From positions 310,001 through 374,000 of the forward strand of contig JAFEDR010000011.1 of the NCBI GenBank assembly GCA_018241525.1: a DNA stretch of 64,000 nt, read 5' to 3'. Every line of letters starts with the position of its first letter. Position 1 is the first letter of the stretch. The notes under the pieces are model-generated. The model saw nothing but the letters and a program-made list of their open reading frames with translations. It did not search any database and was not told the DNA's origin. The position numbers and the translations under genes were made by a program. Positions 1-8,593 of this stretch are shown one piece after another. The DNA comes from Pseudomonadota bacterium. GTDB taxonomy: Bacteria; Pseudomonadota; Gammaproteobacteria; Steroidobacterales; Steroidobacteraceae.

Positions 1-1028
1 CCGCCCGAGGCGAGCGCGAAGCCGCGCACGCCCTGCGCGAGTCGCCGGCAGTCGCCGACGGTGCGCGACAGCACCTCGACGAGTGCCGCCGCCGGGCCGG
101 CGAGCGGCGAGCCCAGCTGGGCCGCCTGGCTCGCGAGGTTGCTGGCGAGCAGCGCCGCGCCGGCGAGGTCCTGGCCGAGCCCCTCGTGCAGCAGCCGCGC
201 CAGGCGCTGCTGCTCGAGCTCGCTCGCCTCGAGCACCTCGCGCTCGAGCGCGCGCAGCGCCGAGACGTCGGTGCGCGTCCCGACCCACAGCCGCTCCTCG
301 CCTTCGTGCAGCAGCGCCATCGACCGCCGCACCGGCAGCAGGCTGCCGTCGCGCCGGCGCTCGATCACCTCGCCCTGCCACTTCCCTTCCCGCGTCACGG
401 TGCGCTGCACGTGGTTGCGCAGCCGCGAGTGCTCGGCGGGCGTCAGCCCGGAGAAGACGTGCGTGCTGCGGCCGATCAGCTCCTCGCGCCGCCAGCCGTG
501 CATGCGCTCGATCGCACGGTTGACGAGCAGGATCGTGCCGTCCTCGCGCGCCATCGTTACGCCGTCGGCCAGCGTGTCGAGGATCTGCGAGTGCAGGCGC
601 AGCTCGCGCTCGGTCTCGACCTGGTCGGTCACGTCGTCGACGATCGCGAGCACGCGCCAGGCATGGCCGTCGCGCCGGAAGATGCGGCCGTGGACCTCGA
701 TCCAGAGAACCCGGCCCGCCGGGTCGCGCATGCGATAGCGCTCGGCCCGCAGCCGCGTGTCGCCGAAGGCGCCGCTCTCGAGCGTCGCGATCGCCCGCGC
801 GCGATCCTCCGGCAGCAGGCACGCGCGCCACGCCTCGGGCGTGCCGAGCGAGGCCGCCGGGTAGCCGAACACGGTGACGCCGCCCGGCCGCCAGGTGACC
901 GTGCCCCGCAGCACGTCGTGGTCGTAGACCAGCAGGCCGCTCGCCGCGAGCATCGCGTCGAGGTCGGCGGGGTCAATTCCCTGCGCCGCCGCCGGGGACC
1001 CGAAATCGCAGCGCAGCAGCTCAGCCAT
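1..1028 (-). CDS. PAS sensor histidine kinase (HisKA_3 family), 3' end beyond window
   Basis: This frame opens at an ATG at 1028 and runs without a stop to the window edge, giving about 342 residues. Two PAS domains (about residues 20-135 and 145-260) are followed by a dimerisation/phosphoacceptor helix of HisKA_3 type at about 268-335. The H-box reads LLHEGLGQ, with Glu where LHDGLGQ is usual; the phosphorylatable His is kept. The HATPase domain should lie outside the window. No membrane segment is visible, so it is probably cytosolic. The start overlaps the stop of the upstream PAS kinase by 8 nt, so the two are likely co-translated and may form heterodimers or a relay. The family is certain; the signal and partner are unknown. 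Confidence 0.85.
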   Translation of the reverse strand, partial: MAELLRCDFGSPAAAQGIDPADLDAMLAASGLLVYDHDVLRGTVTWRPGGVTVFGYPAASLGTPEAWRACLLPEDRARAIATLESGAFGDTRLRAERYRMRDPAGRVLWIEVHGRIFRRDGHAWRVLAIVDDVTDQVETERELRLHSQILDTLADGVTMAREDGTILLVNRAIERMHGWRREELIGRSTHVFSGLTPAEHSRLRNHVQRTVTREGKWQGEVIERRRDGSLLPVRRSMALLHEGEERLWVGTRTDVSALRALEREVLEASELEQQRLARLLHEGLGQDLAGAALLASNLASQAAQLGSPLAGPAAALVEVLSRTVGDCRRLAQGVRGFALASG

Positions 1029-4000
1029 GGTCGCCCGCCGCGCGCGGCGCCTCGAGGGGCGTGGGCTCGGGCTGCATCACGAGGCAGGCGATGCGCGTGC
1101 CTCGGCCTTCGGCGCCCGGGCCGATCTGCAGCTCGCCGCCGAGCATGTTGGCGCGATAGCGCATGATCTTGAGGCCCACGCCGGTGGTCGAGCCGGGCGC
1201 GAGCCCGCGGCCGTCGTCGCTGACGGCGAGCTGCACGCGGCGGTCGCGCACCGTCAGCTGCACCGTGACCGTGCGGGCGCCGGCATGGCGGGCGGCATTG
1301 GTCAGCGACTCCTGCGCGATCCGGTAGAGGTGACCGGTGGCCGCGGCATCGAGCGTGACCCGCGGCGTCACGCGGCTGCGGAAGCGCACATCGAGGCCGT
1401 ACATCTCGCGCGCTCGCGCCGCCAGCGCGCGCAGCGCGTGCACCAGGCCGCCGCCGTCGAGCGCGACCGGCGACAGCCCACGCGCGAGCGTGCGGGTCTG
1501 CTCGATCGCGCCGCGGGCGAGCGCGGTCAGCTCGCGCAGCTCGGCGTCGCGCGGTGCCCGGCCGCGACGCACGTCGCGGGCGAGCCCGTCGAGCAGCAGC
1601 GCGAGGCCGGTGAGTTCCTGGCCGAGGCCGTCGTGCAGGTCGCTGCCGATGCGGCGCTGCTCGCGCGCCGAGATCTCGAGGATCTCGCGCTCGAGCGCCC
1701 GCCGCTCGGTGATGTCGGTCGAGCAGACGATCACGGCGGTGACCTGCCCGCCCTCGCGCAGTGCGCCCATGCGGTACTCGAAGACACCGTCGCTGCCGTC
1801 CTCGCGGACGCCCTGCGACTCGAAGCGCAGCGCACGGCCGTGGGCGAGCACGCTGCGCAGCCGCGCCTCGAATTCCTCCGGGTGGGCCGCCTGCTCGACC
1901 GCCGGACGGCCGAGCAGCGCCTCCGGCGGGGTGCCCTGCAGCGTCCGGTTCGCGAAGCGGATGCGCAGCTCCGGGTCGACGACGGTGATGAAGTCTGGAG
2001 AGTTGTCGGTCACTGAGCGCAGCAAAGCCTCCGAGGCGCGCTGTGCGTCCTCGCGCTGGCGCACCGCGGTCGTGTTGAAGCTGGTGCCGATCACGACCGG
2101 CCCCTGCGGGGTCATCGCCCGGATCACCCGCACGCGGAACCAGCGTCGTGGCCCGCCCGGCGTCAGCGCCGCGAACTCGCACTCGCCCGGCTGGCCGGTG
2201 CTGGCGGTCAGGTGCATCATCCGCCGGAACCGCGCCCGGTGATCGGGCTCGATGGTCGTGATCTCGTCCTCGAGCGTCTCGCGGAACACGGCCTGGGTGT
2301 CGAATGAGTCACTGCGGTACTCGATGATGAAGTGGTCCGAGCGCGGGTCCCAGCGCCACGCCGCGAGCTGGCCCGCGTCGATCGCGAGGCGCAGCCGCTC
2401 ACCCTGCTCGCGCAGCTTGAGCTCGCCGCGCTTCAGCGCGTCGATGTCCTGCAGCGCACCGTAGAGGCGCACCGGGCGCCCGTCGACGAGCTCCGCACGG
2501 CCGCTGGTGCGCAGCCAGCAGCGGCTACCGTCGCGGCGCACGATCTCGATGTCGAGCTGATACGGCTCGCCGGCGCTGAGCGCGCGCTCGACGGCGGCCC
2601 GGAGCGCGAGGGCGCTTTCAGGTGCCAAGGAGCGGTACAGCGCGCGCAGGTCGTGTGGTGCGTCCTTGTGGGCGATGCCGGCGATCCGGATCGCCTCGTC
2701 GCTGTAGGTGAGCTTGCCGGTCGCGACCTCGAACTGCCAGGAACCGACCCGCGCGAGCGTCTCCGCCTCGTGCAGCAGCCGCTGGGCGGCGCGCACGTCG
2801 GAGATGTCGATCGCGCAGCCGACCACGCGCAAGGCGTGCCCGGACTCGTCGCGGACGACGATGGCGCGATCGAGCACGTCGACGTAGTGGCCGTCGGCGT
2901 GGCGGACGCGATACTCGGCGGTCACGAGGCCGCCGCTCGACGCCTGTAGGCGGTCTGATTCGACGCGGTCGCGATCGTCCGGATGGATTCGCTCGCGCCA
3001 GAAGGCGTAGCTGCTGACGCGCTGCTCTTCGGTGAAGCCGAGCACCTCGGCCACGCCGCTCGAACAGGTGACGACGTCCGCGCCGATGTCGCGCTCGTAG
3101 ACCACGCCGCGCAGCGCGGCGGTCGAGTAGCGAAAGCGCTCCTCGCTGGCGCGCAGCTGCTCCTCGGCGTGCTTGCGGTCGGTGATGTCGTACAGCATCC
3201 CCATCGCCGAGGTGACGCGGCCGGTGCCGGGCTCCTGCAGCGGAAACAGCGACACCGCGAACCAGCGCCAGTCGCCGTTCTTCGCGAGCAGGCGGGTCTC
3301 GCCGTGCGCAGGCTCGCCCTTGAAGGCGCGCGAGCGGCGGTCCGCGGCCGGGCCACGGTGTGCCGGGTGGATCACGGCCGGCCAGCTGCCCCGGTCGTTG
3401 AATTCGGCCACCGTCCAGCCGAGCAGCCGCGTGAACCCCTCGCTCGCCCACTGCAGCCGCATCCGGCCGTCCTCGGACAGCGTGCTCTCGTGCACGAAGC
3501 CGGGCGTCATCGCGACCACCGTGCGATAGCGCGCCTCGCTGTGCACCAGCCCGCGCTCGGCGCGCTTGCGCCGGTCGACGTCCAGCAGCAGGCCGGCGAT
3601 GCGCAGCGCGCGTCCTTCGCGGTCGCGCTCGAGCACGCGGGCGTGCTGCTGCAGCCACATCCAGTCGCCGCTGGCGGTCCTGACGCGGAACTCGATGTCC
3701 CAGTCGTCGCCCGGGCCGTCGACGACGCGATGCAGCGACTCGCGCGCGGGCGCGGCATCCTCCGGATGAAGCTTTGTGAGCAGGTCGACACCGAGGACGC
3801 TGGCCGCCGGCGGCGGCGACAGGCCCCGCATCGTGAAGCACTCGTCGCTGAACTCGAAGCGCTTGCTGAGGCAGTCGTACTCGAAGAAGCCGAGCCGCAT
3901 GCTCTGCGCGACCAGTCGCAGCCGGTCGCGCAGCACATTGACCGAGGCCTGCGCCGCGTGCTGCTCGGTCTCGTCGCGCTCCTCGATCAGCAGCGCGTGG

Positions 4001-4356
4001 ATCGCGGGCGTGGCGAGCAGGTTCGTGCCACGGGCGCGGACGTGGCGCCAGTCGCCGTTCGCGTGCCGCTCGCGCAGCGCGAGGTCGCCGACGCGCTCGC
4101 CGGCGGCGAGCCGCCGCAACCAGTCCTGGGCGCGGACACGGTCCTCCGGGTGGACGTGCTCGAGCACGTGCCGGCCGGCGCGGCGAGCGAAGTCGTAGCC
4201 CGAGACCGCAGCCCGGCCGAACTGCCGCTGGATGCGGCCGTCTGCCGCGACCAGGCTGACGAGGTCGCTCAGGTGCTCGGCCACGACTTCGATCCCGGCG
4301 ATGCCGTCGGCGGCGCCGGGATTGTCGGAATTCGGGCTCGGGGAAAGCACGTCCAT
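1021..4356 (-). CDS. Soluble multi-PAS sensor histidine kinase (HisKA_3/HATPase_c)
   Basis: This 1111-residue protein has no predicted membrane segment. About seven PAS/PAC units run in series (roughly 20-130, 140-265, 270-395, 400-525, 530-650, 655-775 and 780-900). Several carry the HPxDR-like and W-rich PAC signatures, for example HPEDRVRAQDW and HPDDRDRV. The output module is a HisKA_3 helix with SDLHDGLGQEL (about 915-930) and an HATPase_c domain with NAARHAGA, DDGRGL and TGVGLKIMRYR. Such kinases usually phosphorylate NarL/FixJ-type regulators; one lies 10 kb upstream on the same strand. It follows the pilus operon and overlaps the next kinase by 8 nt. The signal sensed cannot be read from sequence. 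Confidence 0.92.
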   Translation of the reverse strand: MDVLSPSPNSDNPGAADGIAGIEVVAEHLSDLVSLVAADGRIQRQFGRAAVSGYDFARRAGRHVLEHVHPEDRVRAQDWLRRLAAGERVGDLALRERHANGDWRHVRARGTNLLATPAIHALLIEERDETEQHAAQASVNVLRDRLRLVAQSMRLGFFEYDCLSKRFEFSDECFTMRGLSPPPAASVLGVDLLTKLHPEDAAPARESLHRVVDGPGDDWDIEFRVRTASGDWMWLQQHARVLERDREGRALRIAGLLLDVDRRKRAERGLVHSEARYRTVVAMTPGFVHESTLSEDGRMRLQWASEGFTRLLGWTVAEFNDRGSWPAVIHPAHRGPAADRRSRAFKGEPAHGETRLLAKNGDWRWFAVSLFPLQEPGTGRVTSAMGMLYDITDRKHAEEQLRASEERFRYSTAALRGVVYERDIGADVVTCSSGVAEVLGFTEEQRVSSYAFWRERIHPDDRDRVESDRLQASSGGLVTAEYRVRHADGHYVDVLDRAIVVRDESGHALRVVGCAIDISDVRAAQRLLHEAETLARVGSWQFEVATGKLTYSDEAIRIAGIAHKDAPHDLRALYRSLAPESALALRAAVERALSAGEPYQLDIEIVRRDGSRCWLRTSGRAELVDGRPVRLYGALQDIDALKRGELKLREQGERLRLAIDAGQLAAWRWDPRSDHFIIEYRSDSFDTQAVFRETLEDEITTIEPDHRARFRRMMHLTASTGQPGECEFAALTPGGPRRWFRVRVIRAMTPQGPVVIGTSFNTTAVRQREDAQRASEALLRSVTDNSPDFITVVDPELRIRFANRTLQGTPPEALLGRPAVEQAAHPEEFEARLRSVLAHGRALRFESQGVREDGSDGVFEYRMGALREGGQVTAVIVCSTDITERRALEREILEISAREQRRIGSDLHDGLGQELTGLALLLDGLARDVRRGRAPRDAELRELTALARGAIEQTRTLARGLSPVALDGGGLVHALRALAARAREMYGLDVRFRSRVTPRVTLDAAATGHLYRIAQESLTNAARHAGARTVTVQLTVRDRRVQLAVSDDGRGLAPGSTTGVGLKIMRYRANMLGGELQIGPGAEGRGTRIACLVMQPEPTPLEAPRAAGDHG

Positions 4357-4370
4357 GCGGCGGGCATTGT

Positions 4371-4420
4371 TATCCCCTACCCCCCAAGGTCCTACCCGGG
4401 ATTCCCCTAATCACCCCTGA
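4371..4420. promoter_or_regulatory. C-rich leader with repeated CCTACC/CCCTA blocks before the multi-PAS kinase
   Basis: The spacer between mshP and the multi-PAS kinase start contains two CCTACC blocks 15 nt apart (4376-4381 and 4391-4396), plus a CCCCTAA block at 4404-4410. The regular spacing inside an otherwise unstructured leader suggests a regulator site or promoter element for the kinase gene. No known consensus is claimed. Confidence 0.25.
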
Positions 4421-4464
4421 GCGGCGACCGGTTTCGCGGGGGATCTGTCGCGCGCTGGCGCTCT

Positions 4465-4479
4465 GCCGGCTCAGCCGGC
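4465..4479 (-). terminator. Short GC hairpin spanning the mshP stop codon
   Basis: GCCGGC-TCA-GCCGGC is a perfect 6-bp inverted repeat whose 3-nt centre is the mshP stop codon read on the minus strand. It sits at the end of the pilus operon and could end or attenuate transcription before the kinase genes. No T-tract follows, so this is only a candidate. Confidence 0.25.
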
Positions 4480-4890
4480 GTCGGTGAAGGTGCCGCTCAT
4501 GATGCGGCGCACATAGCCGGGCTGGCCGTAGGTACCGACCGTCGCGGTGGCGGCGATCGCGTAGGAATGGCTCGTGACCGAGCCGTTCGCGAAGGCGGTC
4601 GAGGTACAGGTCACGACGACGGCGTAGCCGGCCAGGGCCGCCTCGCTAAGGTTGAGCGTGGTCGAGCCCGCGCAACTCCCGTTCTTGGTCGCCTGGTACG
4701 CGCCCCATTCGATGCCGGCGCGCGCCGCCGCGAGAGTGCGGGCCTCGAGCAGCGACATCGTGACCGTGTGCTGCTGGCCAACCCCCACCTTGATGCCGAT
4801 GATCGCGAGCAGGCCCAGCACGACCATCAGGAAGAGCGCCGGCACGAGCGCGAAACCGCGGCCTGCCCGGCCCTGACGCCCAGCGCTCAT
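4471..4890 (-). CDS. mshP: MSHA-type minor pseudopilin, MshP/PilX-like
   Basis: This 139-residue protein has a short basic leader ending in Gly, then a hydrophobic N-helix beginning FALVPALFLMVVLG. The cleavage-site Gly is present but the usual Glu at mature position 5 is replaced by Pro, as in PilX/GspK-like minor pilins that cap the pilus tip. The start is the ATG at 4890, which forms an ATGA overlap with the stop of mshO. It is the last gene of the pilus operon. Assignment as mshP rests on operon position and the RGFALVPA signature; a generic PilX-like pilus assembly protein is the alternative name. Confidence 0.75.
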   Translation of the reverse strand: MSAGRQGRAGRGFALVPALFLMVVLGLLAIIGIKVGVGQQHTVTMSLLEARTLAAARAGIEWGAYQATKNGSCAGSTTLNLSEAALAGYAVVVTCTSTAFANGSVTSHSYAIAATATVGTYGQPGYVRRIMSGTFTDAG

Positions 4891-5768
4891 GGGGTGTTGA
4901 CCAGCTGCACCTGGTGCAGCAGCCCGACGGTCTCGCCGCTGCGTGCGAGCTGCAGGTTCAGCGTCGCGAGCGCGTTGCGCGTCGCGGTGCCCTGCGCGTA
5001 CGAGAAGGCGCAGGACGACACGTCCGCGGCCACCGTCCCGGCACTCGCCCCGGCCGCCGCGAGCGTGGCGGCGGCGGTCGGCTGGGTGTTCGAGATCGCG
5101 TAGCCACTGTACCGCCGCAGCGTCCCGGCGACCGAATCGCACAGGTAGGTCACCGGCCCGCTGACGAGGTACAGCCGCCGGCCGGGCGAGCTCCAGCTGA
5201 ACTTGAAGGCGGGCGCGAGCGTCACCAGCTGCTGGTTGGCGGCGGCGCCCGCGCTCACCTGGATCGTGGTGCCGGCCGGCGTGATCACGTTCGCCATCTC
5301 GTAGGCGCTCGCACCCGGCACACCGACGTTGTAGATCACGAGATAGCTGGAGCTCGAGCTCCACGGCAGCGCCAGCTGCGTGAACGGCACGGTGGTCGCG
5401 AACGCGCCGTCCGCCTGCGTGAAGTCGAGGCCGAGCGAGGGCGTGCCGACCGGGTCGCGGTCGTCGTAGCGTGCGCCGTCGACCGTCGCGAGCAGCTCGA
5501 GCGCGGTGACGCTGCCGCTCGTGGCGATCCGCACGCTGTTCGGCAGCGCCGCCCGCAGGTCGCGCGCCATGTAGCGCAGCGCCGCGTCGGCCTCGTCGAC
5601 GAGGTCGGCGCGGCGCGTCTGCGCGCCGTAGGCGTTCATCGGGCCGACGATGAACAGTGCCATGAACGCCACCACGATCGCGCCCACGCTGATCGTGATC
5701 ACGAGCTCGATCAGCGTCATGCCGCGGCTCGCGCGGGCGGGCGGTCGGCGCTGCCGGTCGCGCGCCAC
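4887..5768 (-). CDS. mshO: MSHA pilus minor prepilin MshO
   Basis: This 293-residue prepilin has a 16-residue basic leader, the cleavage site RG/MTLIELVIT with Glu5, and a long hydrophobic N-helix. It is followed by the MshO-typical stretch RRADLVDEADAALRYMARDLRAALPNSVRI. The start is GTG at 5768, one base after the mshD stop; an internal ATG would remove the leader, so GTG is preferred. It overlaps mshP by ATGA. As a minor pilin it should be processed by a prepilin peptidase encoded elsewhere and take part in pilus priming at the inner membrane. Confidence 0.85.
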   Translation of the reverse strand: MARDRQRRPPARASRGMTLIELVITISVGAIVVAFMALFIVGPMNAYGAQTRRADLVDEADAALRYMARDLRAALPNSVRIATSGSVTALELLATVDGARYDDRDPVGTPSLGLDFTQADGAFATTVPFTQLALPWSSSSSYLVIYNVGVPGASAYEMANVITPAGTTIQVSAGAAANQQLVTLAPAFKFSWSSPGRRLYLVSGPVTYLCDSVAGTLRRYSGYAISNTQPTAAATLAAAGASAGTVAADVSSCAFSYAQGTATRNALATLNLQLARSGETVGLLHQVQLVNTP

Positions 5769-5769
5769 G

Positions 5770-6219
5770 TCAGTACGCCGCCCGGTAGCCGGTCAGCACC
5801 ACCGTGACGTCCGGCGCGTGCGTCACCGTGATGTCGATGCGCCGTACCGCTGCGGAGCCGAGGCCGCCGAGGCCGGTCGAGCCCGTGACCGCGACGCTGA
5901 CGTTGTAGCCGGCGAGCGCCGCGACGGCATTGCCGTACTGGTCGTGCGCGCCGACGTCGGCGAGGCCGTTGTACTGGTCGACCAGGTCCCAGCTGCCGCG
6001 CCCGGTGTTCGGCGGCGTGCCGTTGGGGTCCGTGACCCAGCGCTGCAGGATCTCGTCGAGATAGGACTGCGCGATCGCGATCGCCTGCTGCTGCACCATG
6101 GCATCGGCGCTGCGGCTCGAGAACGCGGAGATGGCGCCGAGGATGCCGCCGACGGCGATCGCGACGATGGTGATCGCGATCACGAGCTCGATCAGCGTGA
6201 CGCCCCGTTCGCGGCGCAT
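5770..6219 (-). CDS. mshD: MSHA pilus minor prepilin MshD
   Basis: This 149-residue prepilin has the leader MRRERG and mature N-terminus VTLIELVIAITIVAIAVGG with Glu5. The sequence after the helix (SRSADAMVQQQAIAIAQSYLDEIL) matches the GspI/MshD type, in which a helix carries AxxYLDEI. It lies 2 nt after mshC and 1 nt before mshO, so the three are one transcription and translation unit. Its role is inferred to be that of a minor pilin in the tip or priming complex. Confidence 0.85.
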   Translation of the reverse strand: MRRERGVTLIELVIAITIVAIAVGGILGAISAFSSRSADAMVQQQAIAIAQSYLDEILQRWVTDPNGTPPNTGRGSWDLVDQYNGLADVGAHDQYGNAVAALAGYNVSVAVTGSTGLGGLGSAAVRRIDITVTHAPDVTVVLTGYRAAY

Positions 6220-6221
6220 GG

Positions 6222-6716
6222 CTACTGCACCGTCACGTAGCCGGTCGCGGCGTCGAGCGTCAGCGTGCGGCTGCCGACGCTGATGGTCGTGGCGGGGCTG
6301 GCGACGAGCCGCCCCTGCGAGTCGAACTGGAAGGTGCCGGCCGGGCTCGCGCTCGTGCCGGCGGGCGCGCTACCGGCGACGGTCGAGCCGTCGCCGCCGA
6401 CGACCGGGGTGGTCCAGCCGGTGTCGGCCGGGTTGCAGGCATTGCCGCTCGCGGCCTGCTGGCTGGCGGCATAGCTGCCGGCGGCGAGCACGAGCCGGGC
6501 CGGGCAGCCGGTGATCACCGCCGCCTTCTGCGTGCCCCGCAGCGCGGCGGCGAGTTCGTCCGCATAGCCGCGCTGCGCGAAGGCGCTCTGGTCGAAGAGC
6601 CGGGGCGCGACGTAGCCGGCGAGGATGCCGCCGATGGCGATGACGACGATGAGCTCGATGAGCGTGTAGCCCATCGAGCCCATCCGCGCCCCTCGGTTCC
6701 GGTCCGGCTGGCGCAT
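6222..6716 (-). CDS. mshC: MSHA pilus minor prepilin MshC
   Basis: This 164-residue prepilin carries the cleavage site SMG/YTLIELIVVIAIGGILAGYVAPRLFD with Glu5. The globular domain starts with a helix (QRGYADELAAALRGTQKAAVITGC) and ends in small beta strands (SVGSRTLTLDAATGYVTVQ), as in GspH/MshC proteins. The ATG at 6716 gives a 16-residue leader; a closer ATG would leave only 5 residues, so the longer start is kept. Two cysteines (Cys in ITGCPARL and GNACNP) could form a disulfide. It sits 46 nt after the major pilin gene. Confidence 0.82.
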   Translation of the reverse strand: MRQPDRNRGARMGSMGYTLIELIVVIAIGGILAGYVAPRLFDQSAFAQRGYADELAAALRGTQKAAVITGCPARLVLAAGSYAASQQAASGNACNPADTGWTTPVVGGDGSTVAGSAPAGTSASPAGTFQFDSQGRLVASPATTISVGSRTLTLDAATGYVTVQ

Positions 6717-6762
6717 GCGTCGCCTGCACGCGGGCTCCGCCCGCGTCGGGAGCGATCGCCGA

Positions 6763-7215
6763 TCAGCAGCCGGAAGTGACCGCCGCGACCACCGGCGGGG
6801 CCGACGAGGTCGCCGGCAGGTACGACACCGCGCAGTTGGCGGGCGTGCCCGAACCGACCTTCGTCCAGGTCGAGACCGTGGTCGCGGTGCCGGCGGTGAA
6901 CGCCCAGTCGTTCGTGTTGTCGGAGTTCACGGCCTTCGCGATCGTGGACGAGTCCGGGTAGAAGTTGTTCAGCGTGATCGTCTGGCCTTCCATCGTCACG
7001 GTGCCCGAGGCGCCCGTGTTGGTGGCCATCGCGAGGCCGCGCGCGAGCGACGCGGCGCTCTTGACGCTGCCGGCGAGGCCGTTGACGGTGGCCGCGCGGG
7101 CCTGGCTGTCCAGCGCGATGAAACGCGGGACCGCGAACGCCGCGAGGATGCCGAGGATGGTGATCACCACCACCAGTTCGATCAGCGTGAAGCCACGCTC
7201 GTGAGACGCCTTCAT
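6763..7215 (-). CDS. mshA: MSHA-type major pilin MshA
   Basis: This 150-residue type IVa prepilin has the leader MKASHERG, then FTLIELVVVITILGILAAFAVPRFIAL, the classic N-helix with Glu5 and Pro22. It continues with the MshA-like SQARAATVNGLAGSVKSAASLARG helix. Two cysteines near the C-terminus (AGSGTPANCAVSYL and the final Cys) would close the D-region loop. The 145-nt leader before this gene is the longest gap in the operon and holds a CRP-like palindrome, so mshA probably has its own strong promoter, as expected for a major subunit. A Shine-Dalgarno GGAG precedes the ATG. Confidence 0.88.
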   Translation of the reverse strand: MKASHERGFTLIELVVVITILGILAAFAVPRFIALDSQARAATVNGLAGSVKSAASLARGLAMATNTGASGTVTMEGQTITLNNFYPDSSTIAKAVNSDNTNDWAFTAGTATTVSTWTKVGSGTPANCAVSYLPATSSAPPVVAAVTSGC

Positions 7216-7340
7216 TTGCAGCTCCAGGGCGCGTGCGCGCCGACGTAATACTTAATTTACACCCGCGAGCGCGACCTTAGCGCGCCTGCCAATGTCAATT
7301 CGGCACCGTAATTCGCAACTTTAAGGGTTCGCCTGAAGCT

Positions 7341-7354
7341 GTGACGGCCGTCAC
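7341..7354. promoter_or_regulatory. CRP/Clp-like palindrome upstream of mshA
   Basis: GTGACGGCCGTCAC is a perfect 14-bp palindrome with flanking T and G, giving TGTGA-N6-TCACG. This matches the spacing of CRP-family operators (TGTGA-N6-TCACA). It lies in the mshG-mshA spacer, about 126-139 nt before the mshA ATG. Three other intergenic spacers in this window carry the same pattern. Confidence 0.5.
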
Positions 7355-7360
7355 GGGCGC

Positions 7361-8590
7361 TCACAGGCCGTGGCCGATCTTGCCGATCATGTTCCACATC
7401 GGCAGGAACACGCCGAGCGCCAGGATCAGCACCATCGCCCCGACCAGCACGATCAGCAGCGGCTCCAGCATCGCGGTCAGGTTGCGCAGCCGGTAGTCGA
7501 CCTCGCGCTGGTAGAACCCCGACACCTCGTCGAGCAGCCGGGTCAGCTCGCCGGTCTCCTCGCCCACGGCCAGCATCTGCAGCACCAGCGGCGGGAAGAT
7601 CCCGGCCGCGGCGGCCGCCCGGCTCAAGCCGTCGCCCCGCTCGACCGCGTCGCGCAGCTGCAGCAGCCGTTCGGCGAGGTAGGCATTGCCGGCTGAGCGC
7701 GACAGCAGCGTCAGCGCCTGGATCATCGGCAGGCCGGCGTCCAGCGAGATCGCCAGCGAGCGCGTGACGCGCGACAGCACCGCCTGGTGCAGCAGCTCGC
7801 CGAGCACCGGGATCCGCAGCTTCAGGCGGTCCCAGCGGAAGCGGCCACGCTCGGTGCCGATGTAGTGGCGGATGCCGAACCCCGCCGCCAGCAGCCCGGC
7901 GAGGATCGCGCCGCCATGGGCGCGGACGAACTCCGAGGTGCCCATGATGATCTTCGTCGGCAGCGGGATGTCGTTGCCGAGCACCTTGAAGAGCGGTGCG
8001 AAATTCGGGATCACGAACACCGTGATCACCGCGACCGCCGCGGCGATCACGCCGACGACGATCAGCGGGTAGCGCAGCGCCGAACGCACCCGGTCCTGGA
8101 CGTCCTGGTCCTGGCTCAGGTACTCGCACAGCCGCGAGAACGCGTTGTCGAGCGTGCCAGTCGACTCGCCGACCCGCACCATGCTGAGGAACAGCGGCGG
8201 AAAGATGTCCGGGTGGCGCGCCAGCGAGCTCGCAAAGTCCCGGCCGGACTCGAGGCTCTGCAGCACGTCGTGCAGGGCGTTGCGCAGCACCACGTTGTGG
8301 GTCGACTCGGCGAGGCCCTTGAGCCCGCGCAGGAGCGGCAGGCCGGCCTTCGTGATCGAGTACATCTGCCGGGCGAACAGCACCAGGTCGGCGGTGCGCG
8401 GCCGGCCCGCGCCGAGCCGCTGCAGCACGTCGCCGACCGAGGCGCTCTCGACGCCATCGGCGACGATGTCGAGCGGCGTGATGCCGAGGTTCAGCAGGCG
8501 ACTCGCGGCCGCGTCCATCGTCTCCGCCTCGAGTCGGCCGGTGATGGTCTCGCCGCGACCCGAGCGGCCCCGGTAGCGGAAGCTCGACAT
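7361..8590 (-). CDS. mshG: MSHA pilus inner-membrane platform protein MshG (GspF/PilC family)
   Basis: This 409-residue protein has the two repeated T2SSF cytoplasmic domains (about 65-190 and 270-390), each beginning FARQMYSITKAGLPLL or KLRIPVLGELLHQAVLSR-like and containing the LARHPDIFPPL / AAAAGIFPPLVLQM repeats. Three hydrophobic segments are present (about 170-190, 215-235 and 375-398). This architecture defines the assembly platform that couples the MshE motor to pilin polymerisation. It follows mshE after 3 nt, with the start at ATG 8590. Confidence 0.92.
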   Translation of the reverse strand: MSSFRYRGRSGRGETITGRLEAETMDAAASRLLNLGITPLDIVADGVESASVGDVLQRLGAGRPRTADLVLFARQMYSITKAGLPLLRGLKGLAESTHNVVLRNALHDVLQSLESGRDFASSLARHPDIFPPLFLSMVRVGESTGTLDNAFSRLCEYLSQDQDVQDRVRSALRYPLIVVGVIAAAVAVITVFVIPNFAPLFKVLGNDIPLPTKIIMGTSEFVRAHGGAILAGLLAAGFGIRHYIGTERGRFRWDRLKLRIPVLGELLHQAVLSRVTRSLAISLDAGLPMIQALTLLSRSAGNAYLAERLLQLRDAVERGDGLSRAAAAAGIFPPLVLQMLAVGEETGELTRLLDEVSGFYQREVDYRLRNLTAMLEPLLIVLVGAMVLILALGVFLPMWNMIGKIGHGL

Positions 8591-8593
8591 GCG

